Source: Agelaius tricolor
Lineage: Eukaryota; Chordata; Aves; Passeriformes; Icteridae
Direction: 5' to 3'
NCBI GenBank assembly: GCA_023055355.1
Contig: JALJCS010000001.1
Span: 72,705,381 to 72,769,380 of the forward strand
DNA length: 64,000 bases
Part shown: piece after piece, positions 50,463 to 64,000 of the stretch
Numbering within the stretch: position 1 is the stretch's first letter
Layout of the letters: every line of letters begins with the position of its first letter
Notes under the pieces: generated by a model
The model's database searches: none
What the model saw: only the letters and a program-made list of their open reading frames with translations
What the model was told of the DNA's origin: nothing
Translations under genes and position numbers: made by a program

Positions 50463-50499
50463 GGTAATATTCTGGATGAATCTGGTAATATTTTGGATG
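50463..50499. repeat. Two-copy tandem duplication, 20-base period
   Basis: The word ggtaatattctggatga (50463-50479) recurs as ggtaatattttggatga (50483-50499) with one mismatch. It is a small local duplication and noncoding. Confidence 0.8.
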
Positions 50500-53400
50500 A
50501 TGACTCCAGAATGAGCAGAACCCTGCCTTACCAATGTCTGTTACTCTTCACTGGCTATAAAGGGACCCTGCATGACTACTCAGATATAGACTTCTGCTAT
50601 ATAATACAGCTCATCCCAAATGACTGCAGTCTAGGGGTACTTGTCAATGCTGGCATGACAAAGACAGCTAAGGACCAGTTCTGCTCTGTCTGCTCCTGAG
50701 CTGAGTTCCTTTGGACACTGGCATGTTTGTAATAATTGTTGTTTTGCCACAGTGACACTGGGCTTGTAGCAACACTTTTTTTTGAAGTTTCTCCTTGTCT
50801 CTGTTCAGAACACAAATGCTGACTACTAAGCTATTCCCAATGCTCAAGGACAGTTTATAACAAAGTCATGAGTGGACTTTAGGGATATCAGATGCAATCT
50901 AGTAGGTTCTCTCTGGCTTGAGACAGTGCTGGATAGCGTATTTGTTGCTATGTGTGCCACAATAATGCAGATCAGCAGCTGGTATTTTCCACTGTGTTAG
51001 ATGTGACTTTGGAGCAGGATCCTGTGCAGCATCATCAGGAGACAGTCAGCCAAGCAGACTGCTCCAACTGCACTTCTGGGAGTGGGGAGACTTGAGATAA
51101 CACCAGAGATAAATGGTATGCAAGAAGGGTTACTCAGTGAGATTGTGGTAACAGTTTGATGGAAGCTCAGTGGTGGTTGTAAACCCCCTCTTGTGTGCAT
51201 TAAGCACTGTATTTTCACTCAGAGATGCTTTCTAGATGATGATTTGGATATTACTAAAAACAGCACAAAATGTGCACTTCCTGGTGATCCTCTGTGTACA
51301 TTCTGATGGGAAACTTACTCCTCAGGTATTCCTACTAATGTCAAAAAGCATGTGAAGATGGGGGATAGGTGGAAGACTATCAGATGCATTCATTGTCTAA
51401 TGAATTGTCCAAAATATTTCCCTTCCCTGTGAGAGTCTTCTTCCTTCTTCCCATCTCCAGATATAGTTGAAGTTGATATATGGTTTATATGAAGTGCATA
51501 TATTAGGGTTCCTCCACAGCTGGGCAGTGCAGGTCTCCAGCTGGATCAAAATTCTCCACCTTGGATGAATAAAAAAAATTGCCCATAATACTTTCTCTTG
51601 AATTCCTAAAGACCATAAAGGCCTCTTTTTTCCTCAGGTGCCTGAGGAATACAGGTCCCATCACTGGTCCATTGTTCAGTTTTTTCTCATTGCTTCCTCT
51701 AATAATCTTTCCAAACATTGATTCTGTGCTCTTTGCTCAGGAGACTAAGAAAATTCAGAGCTCCTGCTCTTTCCTAATCTGGCCCATGAAACTACCAGGT
51801 TCCACCAGCTTCTTTAGGCTTAAGGATGAATACTTTTACTTTATCAGCAGCAGGCTGAAGTAAAGCTCAGAATGTGTTTCCTCCTTTGATGGGTGTCCAT
51901 GCACCATGGACTGAAACCATGCTACTGATGAATCACCTGAAACCCAAATCTAGCCATGACTGTGATGATAGCAAAAAAAAAAAAAAATCAAAAATAAAAA
52001 AAGGCTTTAAGTCTTCAGCCATGTGGGTGGAGGAAATACCTATGATATCCTGACCAGTTTGCAAACATTTGCCCAGTTATCATATGATGCCTGCATGAAC
52101 CTGTCACCATCACTGCATCAGTAAGCACAAAACTGTTCTCATTTCTCATGGTCTAGACAAAAGCTGAGGAGACAGCATGTGAGGAAGAAAGAGAACATGG
52201 CTATAATTATCCCAGGGAAGCCAGTTAGGAAATCTCCCATTGAAAGAAACTACCTCCCTGACATATTTTGCCACATCTTTGCACCAAAAAGTGCAAGAAA
52301 ATTTGGGATACCTCTGCCCTATGCTGCTGAGAGGCCCAGGGTAGAGACACAAAAGCTGTTTGGACATCACCATGACAGGATCCTCCTGGATCTTCATGGC
52401 TGAAAAAGGATGACCCAAATTTCCTCAGAGATTGTGCTGTGCTACGCTGAACAGACTTAATAATTTGGGGCTTTTACTTTGAACTTCCCTTCTCTTCCTA
52501 TTTAGACATGGACTGATGGGAAAAATTCACTGTTTATACTGGTCACCCCTCCAGAAGCCCTGCAGGAAAAAACCCCTGATTTTTACCATATTTTTGCTTT
52601 GTATAGCACAGAGGTGGCTGAGGTGAAAAATAAAAACACAGCCACAGAGAAGACAAAATGCTTTTCCCTAAACTTTTCAGATGGCAAATGCTCTGCTGTC
52701 TCTGTAGTGCAATCAAGTCACAGCTATAAATAAAAATAAGCAATTACACTCCGTGAATTCTCCAAATGAGAATACAAAGTTCCAGTGACTCTCCATATAT
52801 CACTGAACTTATAACCAACTCTACTATTTCACACCATAACATGGTTCACTGAATTAAAATATTAACTATCAGAAAAGAGAACTCTCACAGTGATTCAGGG
52901 AAATGAATGTATTTTGGTTTTGTGGCTGAATCTTCAGTGATATCAAAACTTAAACACATCCTGCATTTCTGGAAAGGCTGTAAGATCTAATCACTGTAAA
53001 AAGCTGGTGAAGGGAAGCTGGGAGCAAGCAATGCCAGAGCCAGAGCCTCATTCAAATTGTACAGTCTACATGGTGGGATTGCAAAGCATAAATTTCACAT
53101 CACCAGTAGGCTCCCCATTTTGGAACAGACTTTGAAATAAGGGGCATATAAAAAGTTGGAAAGAAGTCTACAATGCCAGGAATTCTTTACTGATGCCTGC
53201 ATTGTACCAGCCTAGTCACACCACTCACCTTGCCAGTAGGCTGGCTTAGCAGTGAAAATTAACACAACAGTAAACTGGACTCATTTGAGGGTTTTTTGTT
53301 GTTGTTTTTTGAGCATAAAATTTTCTAAAGTCTCATTTTCCACATTCTGCAATAGTAGATGTGAATTTCAAATGAGAACTGCCCTGGGAATACCTACAAT

Positions 53401-54565
53401 TTATTTGGGCTTCAGAGAGAACAATGCCTCCCACACCAAGATGGAAGTTGAGGAAGCCCAAGCAGAAATCAGATGTCAAAAAAGGTTATCTGGTACTTAT
53501 ACCTGGGAAGTACATCATATGACATCAAGATCAATTTTTTGGTATTAATAAATTTATGTTAATTTAAAAATTATTACTGTCTTATTAACTGATATTGCAG
53601 CTATGACAGTGAAGGAGTGGCTTGTGGTACAGGCAGGAATTTGAACCATTGTGTTTTAGTTGAGCTCCAGTTGTGTCTCCTCTTCTGCCATGCCAGGTCT
53701 GTCTGGTTCCTGTTCTGGCCAGTAAAGCTTAGCTGAGCTGGAAATCTTGGACTGTTCTGAAATACCCTCTGCTGGAAAGCAGAGGGAAAGTGGAAGGAGC
53801 AGGATGACATGGTAAGTCTGGCAAGAAGAATGGATTTCTTGTGTCCATGAGAGGATGGACTGAGGCACTGGCAAAGATGTTGCTCTGTAGACCCTCACTG
53901 AGACAAGTTCTCCCTGTGCACACAGGGCACACCTTACCCTTTTTACCAGGAGTTACCAGGAGTGGGCACAGCAACCTTTCCTTCTACCCACCTTTGTGAT
54001 GACATTAGGCCATAACTCTGTATGCAGCAACAAACCCCAGGAACACTCAATCTGGAACACTGGACATATAAAGAAGGACTTTCTCACAAATGCAAGAAAA
54101 TTGCAGCTATTGCAATGCAGTCCTTAATTTTTTGGCAGATTTGCAGGAGTTCTTCCTCCATTGGAGCCCATGTCCAAACTCTTCTGGTGTTTGACCAAGC
54201 TGGCCTAGTGTAGAACCCAAAATATGCTGTCACAGTTATAAGTAACCTGTGTGTTACAGCCTGATATCTATGCACGGATCATCCTCTGGGAAACAAAATG
54301 TCACCGAGATTCCAAGAGTGGAACAAGATTCTACAAAACAGGTTATAGAAGATGTGAAAGCTGTTGCCACTCACGCAACAAACTATACTTCTCTAGACCA
54401 TTTTCCATTGGCCATCATGTCAGCATTGGAAATTCAAATCACAAACCAAATTAATGTTGTTTTACTTTATTTTACTCTATTTCATCTTGGGTTTCTTCAT
54501 TATCTTTCAAGAGTTGTTCAAAGACAGGTTTATAAACCTTAACACAAGATTTTAAAAGCTCACTA

Positions 54566-54799
<234 letters not shown>

Positions 54800-55034
54800 T
54801 TAAATTATGGACATTACACCATCCCCATTTTATTGGCATTTATTGATTAGTGAGGGCTAGAAAATCGCTTTGCACCTCATTTTATTTCTCCATTATTTTT
54901 GTTTACGGAACTGAAGAATATGAATTTTAAAATAACTGAACTTAAAAACTTTAACTGGATCTGAAAGAGAAGAGTCTTAAAGCAAGTCTTACGAAAAATC
55001 TTTATTGCTACTTTGCATTTTCATGCAAAAACAG

Positions 55035-55085
55035 TTGCAAAAGAAAAGGAAAGGAAAAGAAAGAAAAAAAAAGAAAAAGGAAAAT
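55035..55085. repeat. Purine-rich low-complexity stretch
   Basis: About 50 bases of A with scattered G (agaaaaggaaaggaaaagaa and onwards) include a nine-base A run. It is much shorter than the tract at 49237. Confidence 0.8.
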
Positions 55086-56454
55086 GAATGATTCAACATT
55101 AATGAAAATGAGGAACAGGATTAGCTTTCAAAGGGAAACAATACATTTTAACATCTTGGTTAACATCTCATCTTCTGTGCATAATATAACAGTTAAGGAA
55201 AAACCACTCGCCAATTTCAAGAGAAAAGGTCATCTACTTTTTCAAGAATCCAGCACTAGAATAATTTTAGATGTCATGTACACTTAAGCATACATTTAAA
55301 GACCTTTTCATAAAAAATAGTAATAAAAATTACTAATTTCTATTTAGCTTGAACTTCTCAGTATGTTATATTAAATTACAGATATGATCAATATGATATC
55401 TGTGGTACACAGACGGCCGTATCAAATATAATATATGCTTATTCTAAAAAATCTATTGTTCCCTTTTAGGCACTAAAAAAAGGAAGCCCTTCATGGCAAT
55501 TGCTTTGAAAACTGAATACAAGACAAGCTAGACAGACAAAATGGTTAGAGCAAAGAAGGGAGAGGGGGGAAAACAACAACCAGCTCTGCCACAGGAAGCC
55601 AGCAGCCATCCTCTAGGAGTTTCATGACTGTGGCCTATGGTTTTTCCTGCATGAAGTGCTGAACAATTTGGGGATCAAAGTATCTCCTGCATTTGAAGTG
55701 TGCATTAGTGCTTGTGAAATTATTGGACAAAAAGAAAGTCATACTGAATTATAAAGTAAGGGCCCAGTTCTTAATGCATGGCTGATGTGTCTGCAACACT
55801 AAAGACAGGTTACACCTGAAAGACAAAAGTGATGATAAATTTGGTAACATCAAGGAGGGGAGGGGAAATCTGTTGGAGTAAGAAAATAAACTCTTTTAAT
55901 GGTTAGGACCATCCAGCACCTTCTCAAAGAAACATGAGCTTTTTGTCACTGGACAGTCAACGTCTGCTCGCTCCAGTTCTGCTCGAGTACTTGCAAAAGC
56001 CATGGCACGAGTGACACAAAACCGGCACATGATGCAGCGCGACAGATACGGACTGGCCACAGCATCACTACTCACAGGCAACGCCAGCTTGAAGCGTGAG
56101 CAGAGACTACCACGAGCACTACCAACCTCCTGGGTTCACACAGATGCCTAGAAAGGTGATGGTCAGACCTCTACTGCCATCACAGAGGAAAAATAAACAA
56201 CACACGAGGTTCCCGTTTTTTCTCGCATGACACCCCAACCACCTGTCCCAACAACACCTAAATCTTTTGGGGAAATGCTTAAAATTTGCAGTGGATGCTT
56301 TGTCACTGGTCCTTCATTGACCAGCCCTGGTCAAGTCAAGGGCACAGCTTTAATTCATGTGAATCTCTGACGGATCAAAACTTTAAAGAGGTTTCATTTT
56401 CAATGGAGGAGCAGCTAGCAGTGCCTAATTTCTTAGTCTTCTCTAAGGCAGTGA

Positions 56455-56560
56455 ACAATGGTTACTCCCATTCACAGGAGGAAACTGAGGTACAAGGAGA
56501 TAAAATCACTTGGCTATGATCACAGAGTCAGGAGAAAACCAAGGAATTAAACCCCATTTT
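56455..56560 (+). repeat. MIR/L2-like tail remnant
   Basis: The segments ttcacaggaggaaactgagg, tacaaggagataaaatcact and tggctatgatcacagagtca follow the MIR tail consensus order (acagatgaggaaactgaggcacagagaggttaa...gtcacacag type). The remnant is diverged. Confidence 0.5.
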
Positions 56561-59500
56561 TAAAATTCTAAATACTGAACTGTCCCTTTTCGTGGCAACA
56601 TAGATGGGTTAGACCCTATTCTTCAAGTAGATGTTTAGAACACACACTGATCGTGACACCTGTTGTATCCCTATAAGCACAGAGGACTATGCTACCCTAA
56701 ATCCTTATGCTTTATCACACCACAGCATTCTTTCTGAACTCTTGCATATGAATTCAATTCTGCATCTGAGGCAGAAATCCTCTGGTGGCAAAGAGAAGAG
56801 TTGCCATTTCCTAGATCCTCAAGAGGATGTCACAAAATGTTGGGTTTTTTCCTTTCTCACACTCCCAATGATATGCCCCATATCTGATTTATCTCCAGTT
56901 TACATACATCTGGTGCTGCACTCTGGGCTGTCAAATACCGCTTGGCACCAATGTAATTCTTGCTGAACTGCTCCCAGAAGGGGTTTGTACCTGACAGTGA
57001 GCTCGTTTTCATGTGGGCTGGTTAATAAACACACCACCTAAAATTTCAGGGAGGTTTGGAGGTACCCAGCAAGCAAGAGTTGGGCTCTTCGCACTGTGGG
57101 ACTACCATAAGCAATTCTTTATTTAATGCCACTACTTGCACTGTGCTGGTGCCAGCCTCGGGAAGGACCATGCGTGATCCGCTGGGAATCGCACCATCGC
57201 ACCAAGGAGCACCAAGGAAAGGATGATGTGACACCAATGTCAGCACAGACACATACCCATGCTAGCAACAACTGCAAGCTGCTATTTTTCACAATAATTA
57301 AGTAATAATCTCTTTTACTTTGTAATACACCGAACAATAAACTGCTGCTGCAATTGATTAAATGCCAAAGAAAAGCTAAGGTGTTTAATCAATCACTAGA
57401 GCCACTTACGGCAAGTATAATACAAAGCTACAGAGATTATTGATATTACACAATGAGCCAGAAATGGGAAAGAAAATTATCCCTATTCCTGCCTCTGCAA
57501 TGTCTTGAATGTGTTATGCTGTTTTCCTTGTGCTTTCTAAGCATGCAGCCCTTTGGCTCCATGTTTGGCTGGATCAAACACTGAGTAAAGGCTGGATTCA
57601 GCCTGCACAGGGAAATCACAGCTACCCTGGCTTCCATGCCAGGGATCTGGTTGGTAGAGGCTGGAGAATGGGCAGGGAATTGGCTGAAGCAGGCCCTAAT
57701 GGATCAAACATTAAATGTCTGAAGGATAAGAAGAACATAACGTCAGGAAACAGACTGATGTCACTGAAAAGGGAAATTCCATAGACTTCGTTATGAAATG
57801 ATTTCAGTGAATCAGGTTGTAGCATCCCCCTCAAAGCCTGAATAAAGGTTTCTGTGTTCCTTGTTTTCACAAATCTTAGAATGTATATGCCCTGTGCAGT
57901 TAGAATTCATTTATTTGGGACAGTCTTCTCTTAGCTCCTCTAGAGGAAATGCAATGAAGTGGCTAAAGCCATATTACAAGAATAGAATTTAGTCCTGTAA
58001 CTGCAAATGCAGTGGATTTGGGAAAATCTGTAGCAATATATAGATCTGTTCCCCAAATAGCTCATCCTGTGTCACAACAGGAGGAGTTTTGTTGGTGACA
58101 TCAGTAAATGCAAACATTTAGAGAAGTCTGTTACCAGAAAAGCCCTGACTTCCTGCCTTTAGAGCTGGGAAAAGTCACAGTTCTACCTGGTACATACACT
58201 CCTGTTCCCCAACTCCTGGAACAAACAAACATGAGGTGTTTTGGGGATTGAGAGCCTGCCTCCTTCATGTTTCAGTCTCACCTGAAGCCAGTCAATGCAC
58301 CCTTATCGTCCATGGACATCATTAAATGTGGCACATTCTGCTATTTGCCCGGTGAACTCTAAAGTTTAAACAGAATGATGTCATTTTATTGGCCCTGTAA
58401 TCATTGCTCATATTATAAAGGTCACACATTTCACATTGTGGCAGAAAATCAATAGCTCTCCCAACAGCCTCTGGGGAAAAAGTTTTGCTTCCGAAGAATA
58501 ATATATAATAAACAATTTTAGTCCTTACTTTATCATGGCTATAATCTTGGAGAAAAGCTACAGTAAAAATCTGGCAAAGGCTGATATATAAACTCATTAA
58601 AATTGGGAAGTGATTTAGAACAGGACTTTTAAAAAGATTTATCTTGAGCTAAACAGCAAAGAGATTTGTTTAGGTCTACATTTAAACAAGCTCCAAGAGC
58701 TCTTTAACAGCTTAATTTTATGGTAGCTGTTGGGGAATTCTTTCAGATTTACAAATCATGTATTTCTCCAGCAAGGTGATAGACCTGAGCAATGTGCAAG
58801 CAGAACTGAACCTGCAGATAAGCAGGAAGCACAGATATGCTCTGAATGGTAAGGGGGGAGTTACTGAAAAATATTCTGCATTGTCTGGAATAATTAAATC
58901 CAACAAAATCAAGTGAATGCCTTTGAACATAGTTTGGCTGCTTATCCTTCAACTAAATTGCTTCAACTAGAGAAGACAAAGGCACAGGGAACCCTTAAAA
59001 AGCAAAAGATGGTTTGATTACACTCTCAAATAACAAATCAGAATGAGTGTCCCTTTCTGTTAACTAATATATAGGAAAGAGAAAAAATGTTTAAATACCT
59101 GATAGCAAGAAAAATAACCCTAATACTTCATCTGCAAGATCTAGTAGTGAAACTGACAAAAGAAAAATTAGAGAAATCTAAATTTTTTCTATTTATTTTT
59201 CCTTGAAAATAATTTCCAAACAGGTAATACACACATACAAGAATCAGCCGTACTGCTTTCATGTTTAATAGTGATGCAACTGAAGTTTTCTGCATCTTGA
59301 GTTATAAATAGATGTGTATCTATGCATTTTTCGTGCATTATTTGTATCAACACGTTCCCATAACTGAACGTCTGTGTGACTCTGTTCAAAACATTTAATA
59401 CTGAGATGCCTTGAATTGCAAAGCCACATTGAGAGGCTGGATAAAGTAGCTGTGTAAGTGAAACATCGCGAGCGCATCAATTTGTCAATTTATGGACAGC

Positions 59501-62500
59501 GCTACCGCCTCTCATTCAGCCTTCCCTCATGGTTTGGATATGCTGCCTTTAACTGGCTTGCAACATTATTTTGACTGACTAATGGTTTGGCTACAGCTTC
59601 ACTCAATTTTAGATCAAATACGAAAAGCTACCTATACCCAGTGCAGATGCCAGCCAACGCTCTGTTTACAAGCTACAGTCACAAAGTCAAAACAAATTCT
59701 GGATGTTCAAAATGGAGCCATCTGCACAGAATAAACATGAAAAATGTGAAACATTTTATGTAAATGTACATTACTGCCTAGGAACAGTTGGTTCAGCTTC
59801 CACCCAGAAGAGAACAGGAGGACTGACAGAGTTTGTGACACCTATTTACATTCGATGCCATATGACTCACCATGCCGTAGACTCAGAGGTATGACGTATA
59901 TTTAAGCTTTGTGCTCCAAAAGGGCACTGAAATAAATGATTAACATTTAAAATAAAGACGCATTTAGAACTGTTATTTCCCTGGACAAGTGGGACTTGGT
60001 GTGTAATTGTTTCCTTTTTCCTCTCCAAGGTCCACCTGTGAGCCTACTGCCACTACCTGCTTCTCCCAGCAGGAGACAGCAGGAAGGAGCTGGCTCCATA
60101 ATATAAGCTCAATTTTGTTCATATTTCGCTCAGAATCTATCTTTAAGAAATAGGAGAACACACTCGTTCTGGCAGTGTAAGAAAAAAAAATCGTTGTCTT
60201 TGACTATCTATGGCTCAGGGTTTTATACAACTCAGGGATCTGAATCTCATGCACTAAAAGCAAATGTTTGAGCTGACAGGAGGCTGCAGGATTGCTGGCA
60301 GCAGGGAGGAGCTCCAGCTCCACCTGGACTGAAGGGGCTGGTCCCTCCCTGCATGGACCAAAGCAATGGCCTGTCCCATCACGCAGCTGCCTTTTGGCCT
60401 CTCCACCCCAACGTATTTCCAGGATTTGCCCTATCAGCTCAACATGCTGATCTTGCTGGCTTGTTTTCATAATCAGGAATATAAAGGCTTACCCTAAAGT
60501 AATTGTCTTCCCATTATAAGACAGCTACATATTTTCTACCAAGATAGACAGGACAATAAAATAATCAAATTAAATTGCTTTGTTCCCTGGACAGTATTTA
60601 GGACTCCAGAAAACAGGAAATCCAAGATTTCCATGTAAGATGAAGCACTTAACCAAAGAAAAGCTACTTCTTTTTATCTCTGTCAAATTATTTTGATTAC
60701 CAAAGAAATGACTGCAGACTGGGGTAGATAGCTTCTCATGAGGCTTAAGAGTCTGTTAGCTGTGTGCTCATTAGGAATTGCTGCTCATGTTGACACAACT
60801 TAGACTGAACATCTTGTTTATTGTGGAACTTTAACTTTTTACTTTAATCCTCAAAGCACTGAAACTTCAGGCAAAGAAGAGACTGCAATGATGCTGCATT
60901 TTAACTGTCCACTATTTGATTCTTTTATCGTCTTCAGAGTGATTATTGGTTCAAAACCAGTATGTTTACGTATTTTGGAAGAAGTAGAAAAGAAACATTG
61001 TTAAATCATAGCCAGCCTTCAGCTATGTACAAACCAGACTCAGTACTCTACATGGAAAGTTGTATTTTGTACTGAATATCTGGATTTATCGTAATTATGG
61101 GTTCATGAGATATAAAAGCTTAGATGCCCAAACATACAACATATATTTCCCCAACATGCAGCAAAAAACATGTGCATACTGAGGTAATAGGTTATTTACT
61201 GAGATATACAAGTTTATGCAGCTGCAAGGTAATCAGTCATGTAAATGATGACAGGAAGGGACATTTATAGAGCAACATCATTGCAATACGTATGTCATAA
61301 GTCACTGAATGTTTTATTAAACAGGATTAAAAAAAAAACCCAAAACTACACCCCAGCATTGCTTCTCTTTTAGAATTTTTTTATCAGCTCAAAATGTATT
61401 AACTTGCAAATCTCTGCCTTCGTTATTCTATCTTGTAGATAAACATTATCTTTGAGCCTCAGTCACTATCCATCTGTCTCATGAGAGAAGAAAACATGTA
61501 CTGTAATGGTTCTATTGTATGATTACAATAAAGAACTCGTAAAATCACAAGATTAAATAAATTACATTGTTTAAACACAGGCTTGCAAATTCGTCAGGAA
61601 AATTTACCTGCCCAACAAATCCATTTGCTCACTTTTTATCAGGATGTTGATACAAATAATGTTCCTTGTTCCAGGCAAACAAAATCTGGAAAGACTAGTG
61701 TAACTTATTAGGGTCAAATGCTGCCAGTTTGCACCTGCTTTATCAGAAGAAAATCAGGAAAATTAATGGCTGTGAGCTCGGGCACGCACCAGCAGCTCCT
61801 GCTAATTCACCATCACAGAAATGATCATTACAAACCAAGACGAGCAATGGGATTAAGAGCAAACGCTTTTGTTCACGGACAACATGGCCAGAATAAAATA
61901 AAGCAAACAAAGGAGCCACGTTTCCTATATACCCTTAATGCCATTCACTGATGGAACACAATCTAAATGCTTGGCCAGGACCATTTCTAAAGGCAGGATC
62001 AGCAGCAGTCTGTAATGCTACGGTGTCGGGGATCACAGTCAGAGGCACAAATCTGGCTCCCTGCTGAGATTTAAGAAAGAAGATGACGAGTTTGAAGATG
62101 CTGGCTTAAACGACTGGCAAGTGAATGAAGAAGTGAATAGCAAGTGCCCTTGGAAGAACAGTGTTTCATGACCTAGACTCTTCCTAGGGACTGAGAATAG
62201 ACTGCGTCTCACAATGTAGTAGTGGAGAAACAAAAAAACTGGGACAAGTTATTAACAGTGTGGGATCTACCTTGTTTGCAACTATGTCTGACAGCCTAAT
62301 TCAGTGGCAAAACAACCTGGGTGAGAGCTACTATTTGTTAAAGGTAAATAAAAGATGCAAGCAGGTTCTGGGGGATTATATAGGAAGGAAGATTAAAAGT
62401 AAGTTGACAGAATAAAAAAATATATTCTCATCAACCTCAAAGCTCAAACCCTTACTCAACTCCTATCTGATTTCTTTTAATGATATTTATTACACCATCA

Positions 62501-62635
62501 AAAACTAGCTTAGCACAAAGCTGGCATGCAGCTAATAAATCTATTTCTTAGAAATGTGGTGAAATTTATACAAGTAATTATCTAGGTAGTCTATCCAAGA
62601 CTCTTTCTCATCATTGCAATGTCTAGAGGGAAAAC

Positions 62636-62693
62636 AATAATAAAATAATGATAACCACCATTATTATTTATTACTACTACTATGATTATGGCA
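62636..62693. repeat. Imperfect ATA/ATT triplet repeat
   Basis: Runs of aataataaaataatgataac and ccattattatttattactac, then tactatgattatgg, form an imperfect A/T triplet repeat. It may sit at the edge of an old SINE-like fragment (following gcagtgcccaaggatcccaa), which I cannot confirm. Confidence 0.6.
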
Positions 62694-64000
62694 GTGCCCA
62701 AGGATCCCAATCAGTATTACAGTAATTAGAATTAATTCTGTCAGGCACTGGTTCTTTCTCCTTCAGCTACAGAGTGTTGCTAGTGCTTTTCTACATATTT
62801 ATAGATCCAGAGACATCAGTGAATGAAAGGCATGAAGCACCTCACCTATGGCCACAGCATAGACAGGAAAGGGCACGTGGCTCTTCTTACCCCATCAGTC
62901 CCAGCCCATCCACCCTGCAGAACTGCTCTGAGTATTTCAGACACTGAAGCTCAGCACTGTGCAAGCAAAAAGAGGGCACCACAATCAGATATGATCATAG
63001 CCTGGTCATATTAATTGAAATTCATTATCCCAATCCAGCAGTGGCTCATCCTTGATGATATAATTGAAAGGAGTGAACTACTGATCCCTGGAGCTACCTA
63101 CAAGCAAGCTGGAGTTGGAGATTTGGTTACCCTCATTTTAGGGCAAGACTGGCTTTTGGAATTGCCCCCAAAATGACAGTTTTCAAGAATATGGCTCCTG
63201 TTTCTATGCTGTGGAAGATTTTTTTTTTGTTTTCTTTGATTAATTTATCTTGAACTGCACATTTTTAGATAACTGTTCTCTTTCAGCCCTGAATTTTAAC
63301 AGGAGTTGAGCCTAGGCAGGGTTGTGAGATGTAAGCAAACAGAGGTAGGTCACTTGCACTGGCATCTTGAGAGATGTTGCATGACAGCTGGGTGGCTCGT
63401 GGATGGGTAGAGCTGGAGCAGGAGAGGTGATTAGTCTGTCATTCCTTGGGTAAGATTTGCAGAATTTGTGCTTGAGTCTAGAAATTATGGGAGCAAGAAG
63501 TCCCAGCTACAGTAAACAGAGATGCTGTCAGCGAGGAAGAGGAGTGAGAGCTTCAGGGATCTGCTCGGAGCCTCAACAGCTGCCGTCACAGGGCAGAATT
63601 TTACAAGCAGAAGATTAAGTTCTGTGCGGCGTCTCAAGGCTTGAAAAGGAGCCCTTCTGACCTCCTTGCCAGGGCTTCTCTTCAGAGCAGGGCACATTGC
63701 TCTGCCCCTCCTTGCAGAGTGGCATCCAGCCCAAGCCACTCACCCTCCGAATCCACAGCCATGCGTGCGGGGCTGGAAACAGCCAGGCTGTGACACCTGC
63801 GATGGGTTGTGTGGCAGTGCAGAACACCACTGAATATTTGTAAAGTGCCATTCATTTATGTAGAACACCATGCACTTTTGCCTGATGAAAACACATTTCC
63901 CAAGGTCTGGCAGCTGAGGAATTTGAAGCCCAGCAGGGAGCTCTGAGGGGCGGGCAGGCGGCTGCTGGGCAGGCAGAGCGAGTGCAGCGCTCATGGAAAT

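Overview
The window looks like vertebrate, almost certainly avian, nuclear DNA. Repeats are few and dominated by CR1-type LINE fragments, including very old L3-like pieces. There is also a probable retroviral solo LTR and a few MIR-like remnants. The only protein-coding gene I can support is cut into short exons by kilobase-scale introns with canonical GT-AG borders. No prokaryotic operons, CRISPR arrays, tRNAs or rRNAs were seen.

That gene is on the minus strand. Eight exons encode an uninterrupted BTB (second half) - 3-box - BACK - kelch-propeller protein that I recognise as KLHL29. In transcription order they are 54782-54583 (BTB end), 47779-47520 (3-box and first BACK half), 34316-34118 (BACK end), 31557-31375, 28633-28453, 19937-19744 and 11639-11495 (kelch blades), and 40-1 (start of the last kelch segment, cut by the window edge). 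Together they give 1,402 coding bases, about 467 residues or 2.2% of the window, and the reading frame joins exactly across every junction. The 5' exons (N-terminal region, first half of BTB) lie beyond 64,000 or were not seen. The C-terminal tail lies before position 1.

The rest is intron. Intron 41-11494 carries two CR1 fragments and a roughly 1.7 kb ancient L3/CR1 copy split by a younger CR1 tail. The two introns between 11640 and 28452 hold single CR1 tails and simple repeats. Intron 28634-31374 holds a 5'-truncated CR1 ending about 14 bases from the splice donor of the exon at 31375. Intron 34317-47519 holds an L3 fragment, the probable solo LTR with two TATA boxes, a 9-base tandem repeat and a MIR-like remnant. 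Intron 47780-54582 contains a 241-base pure purine tract, which is polypyrimidine in the transcript. The last 9.2 kb (54783-64000) is upstream intron with candidate conserved noncoding blocks.

The protein is expected to act as a CUL3 ubiquitin-ligase adaptor: BTB and 3-box bind CUL3, BACK is a spacer, and the kelch propeller binds substrate. No clearly new system was found. The best second looks are the CR1 next to the only frame-neutral exon in the window, the polypyrimidine tract ending in a strong-looking cryptic acceptor, the CpG/GC3 spike confined to one kelch exon, the nested LINE, and the antisense LTR.
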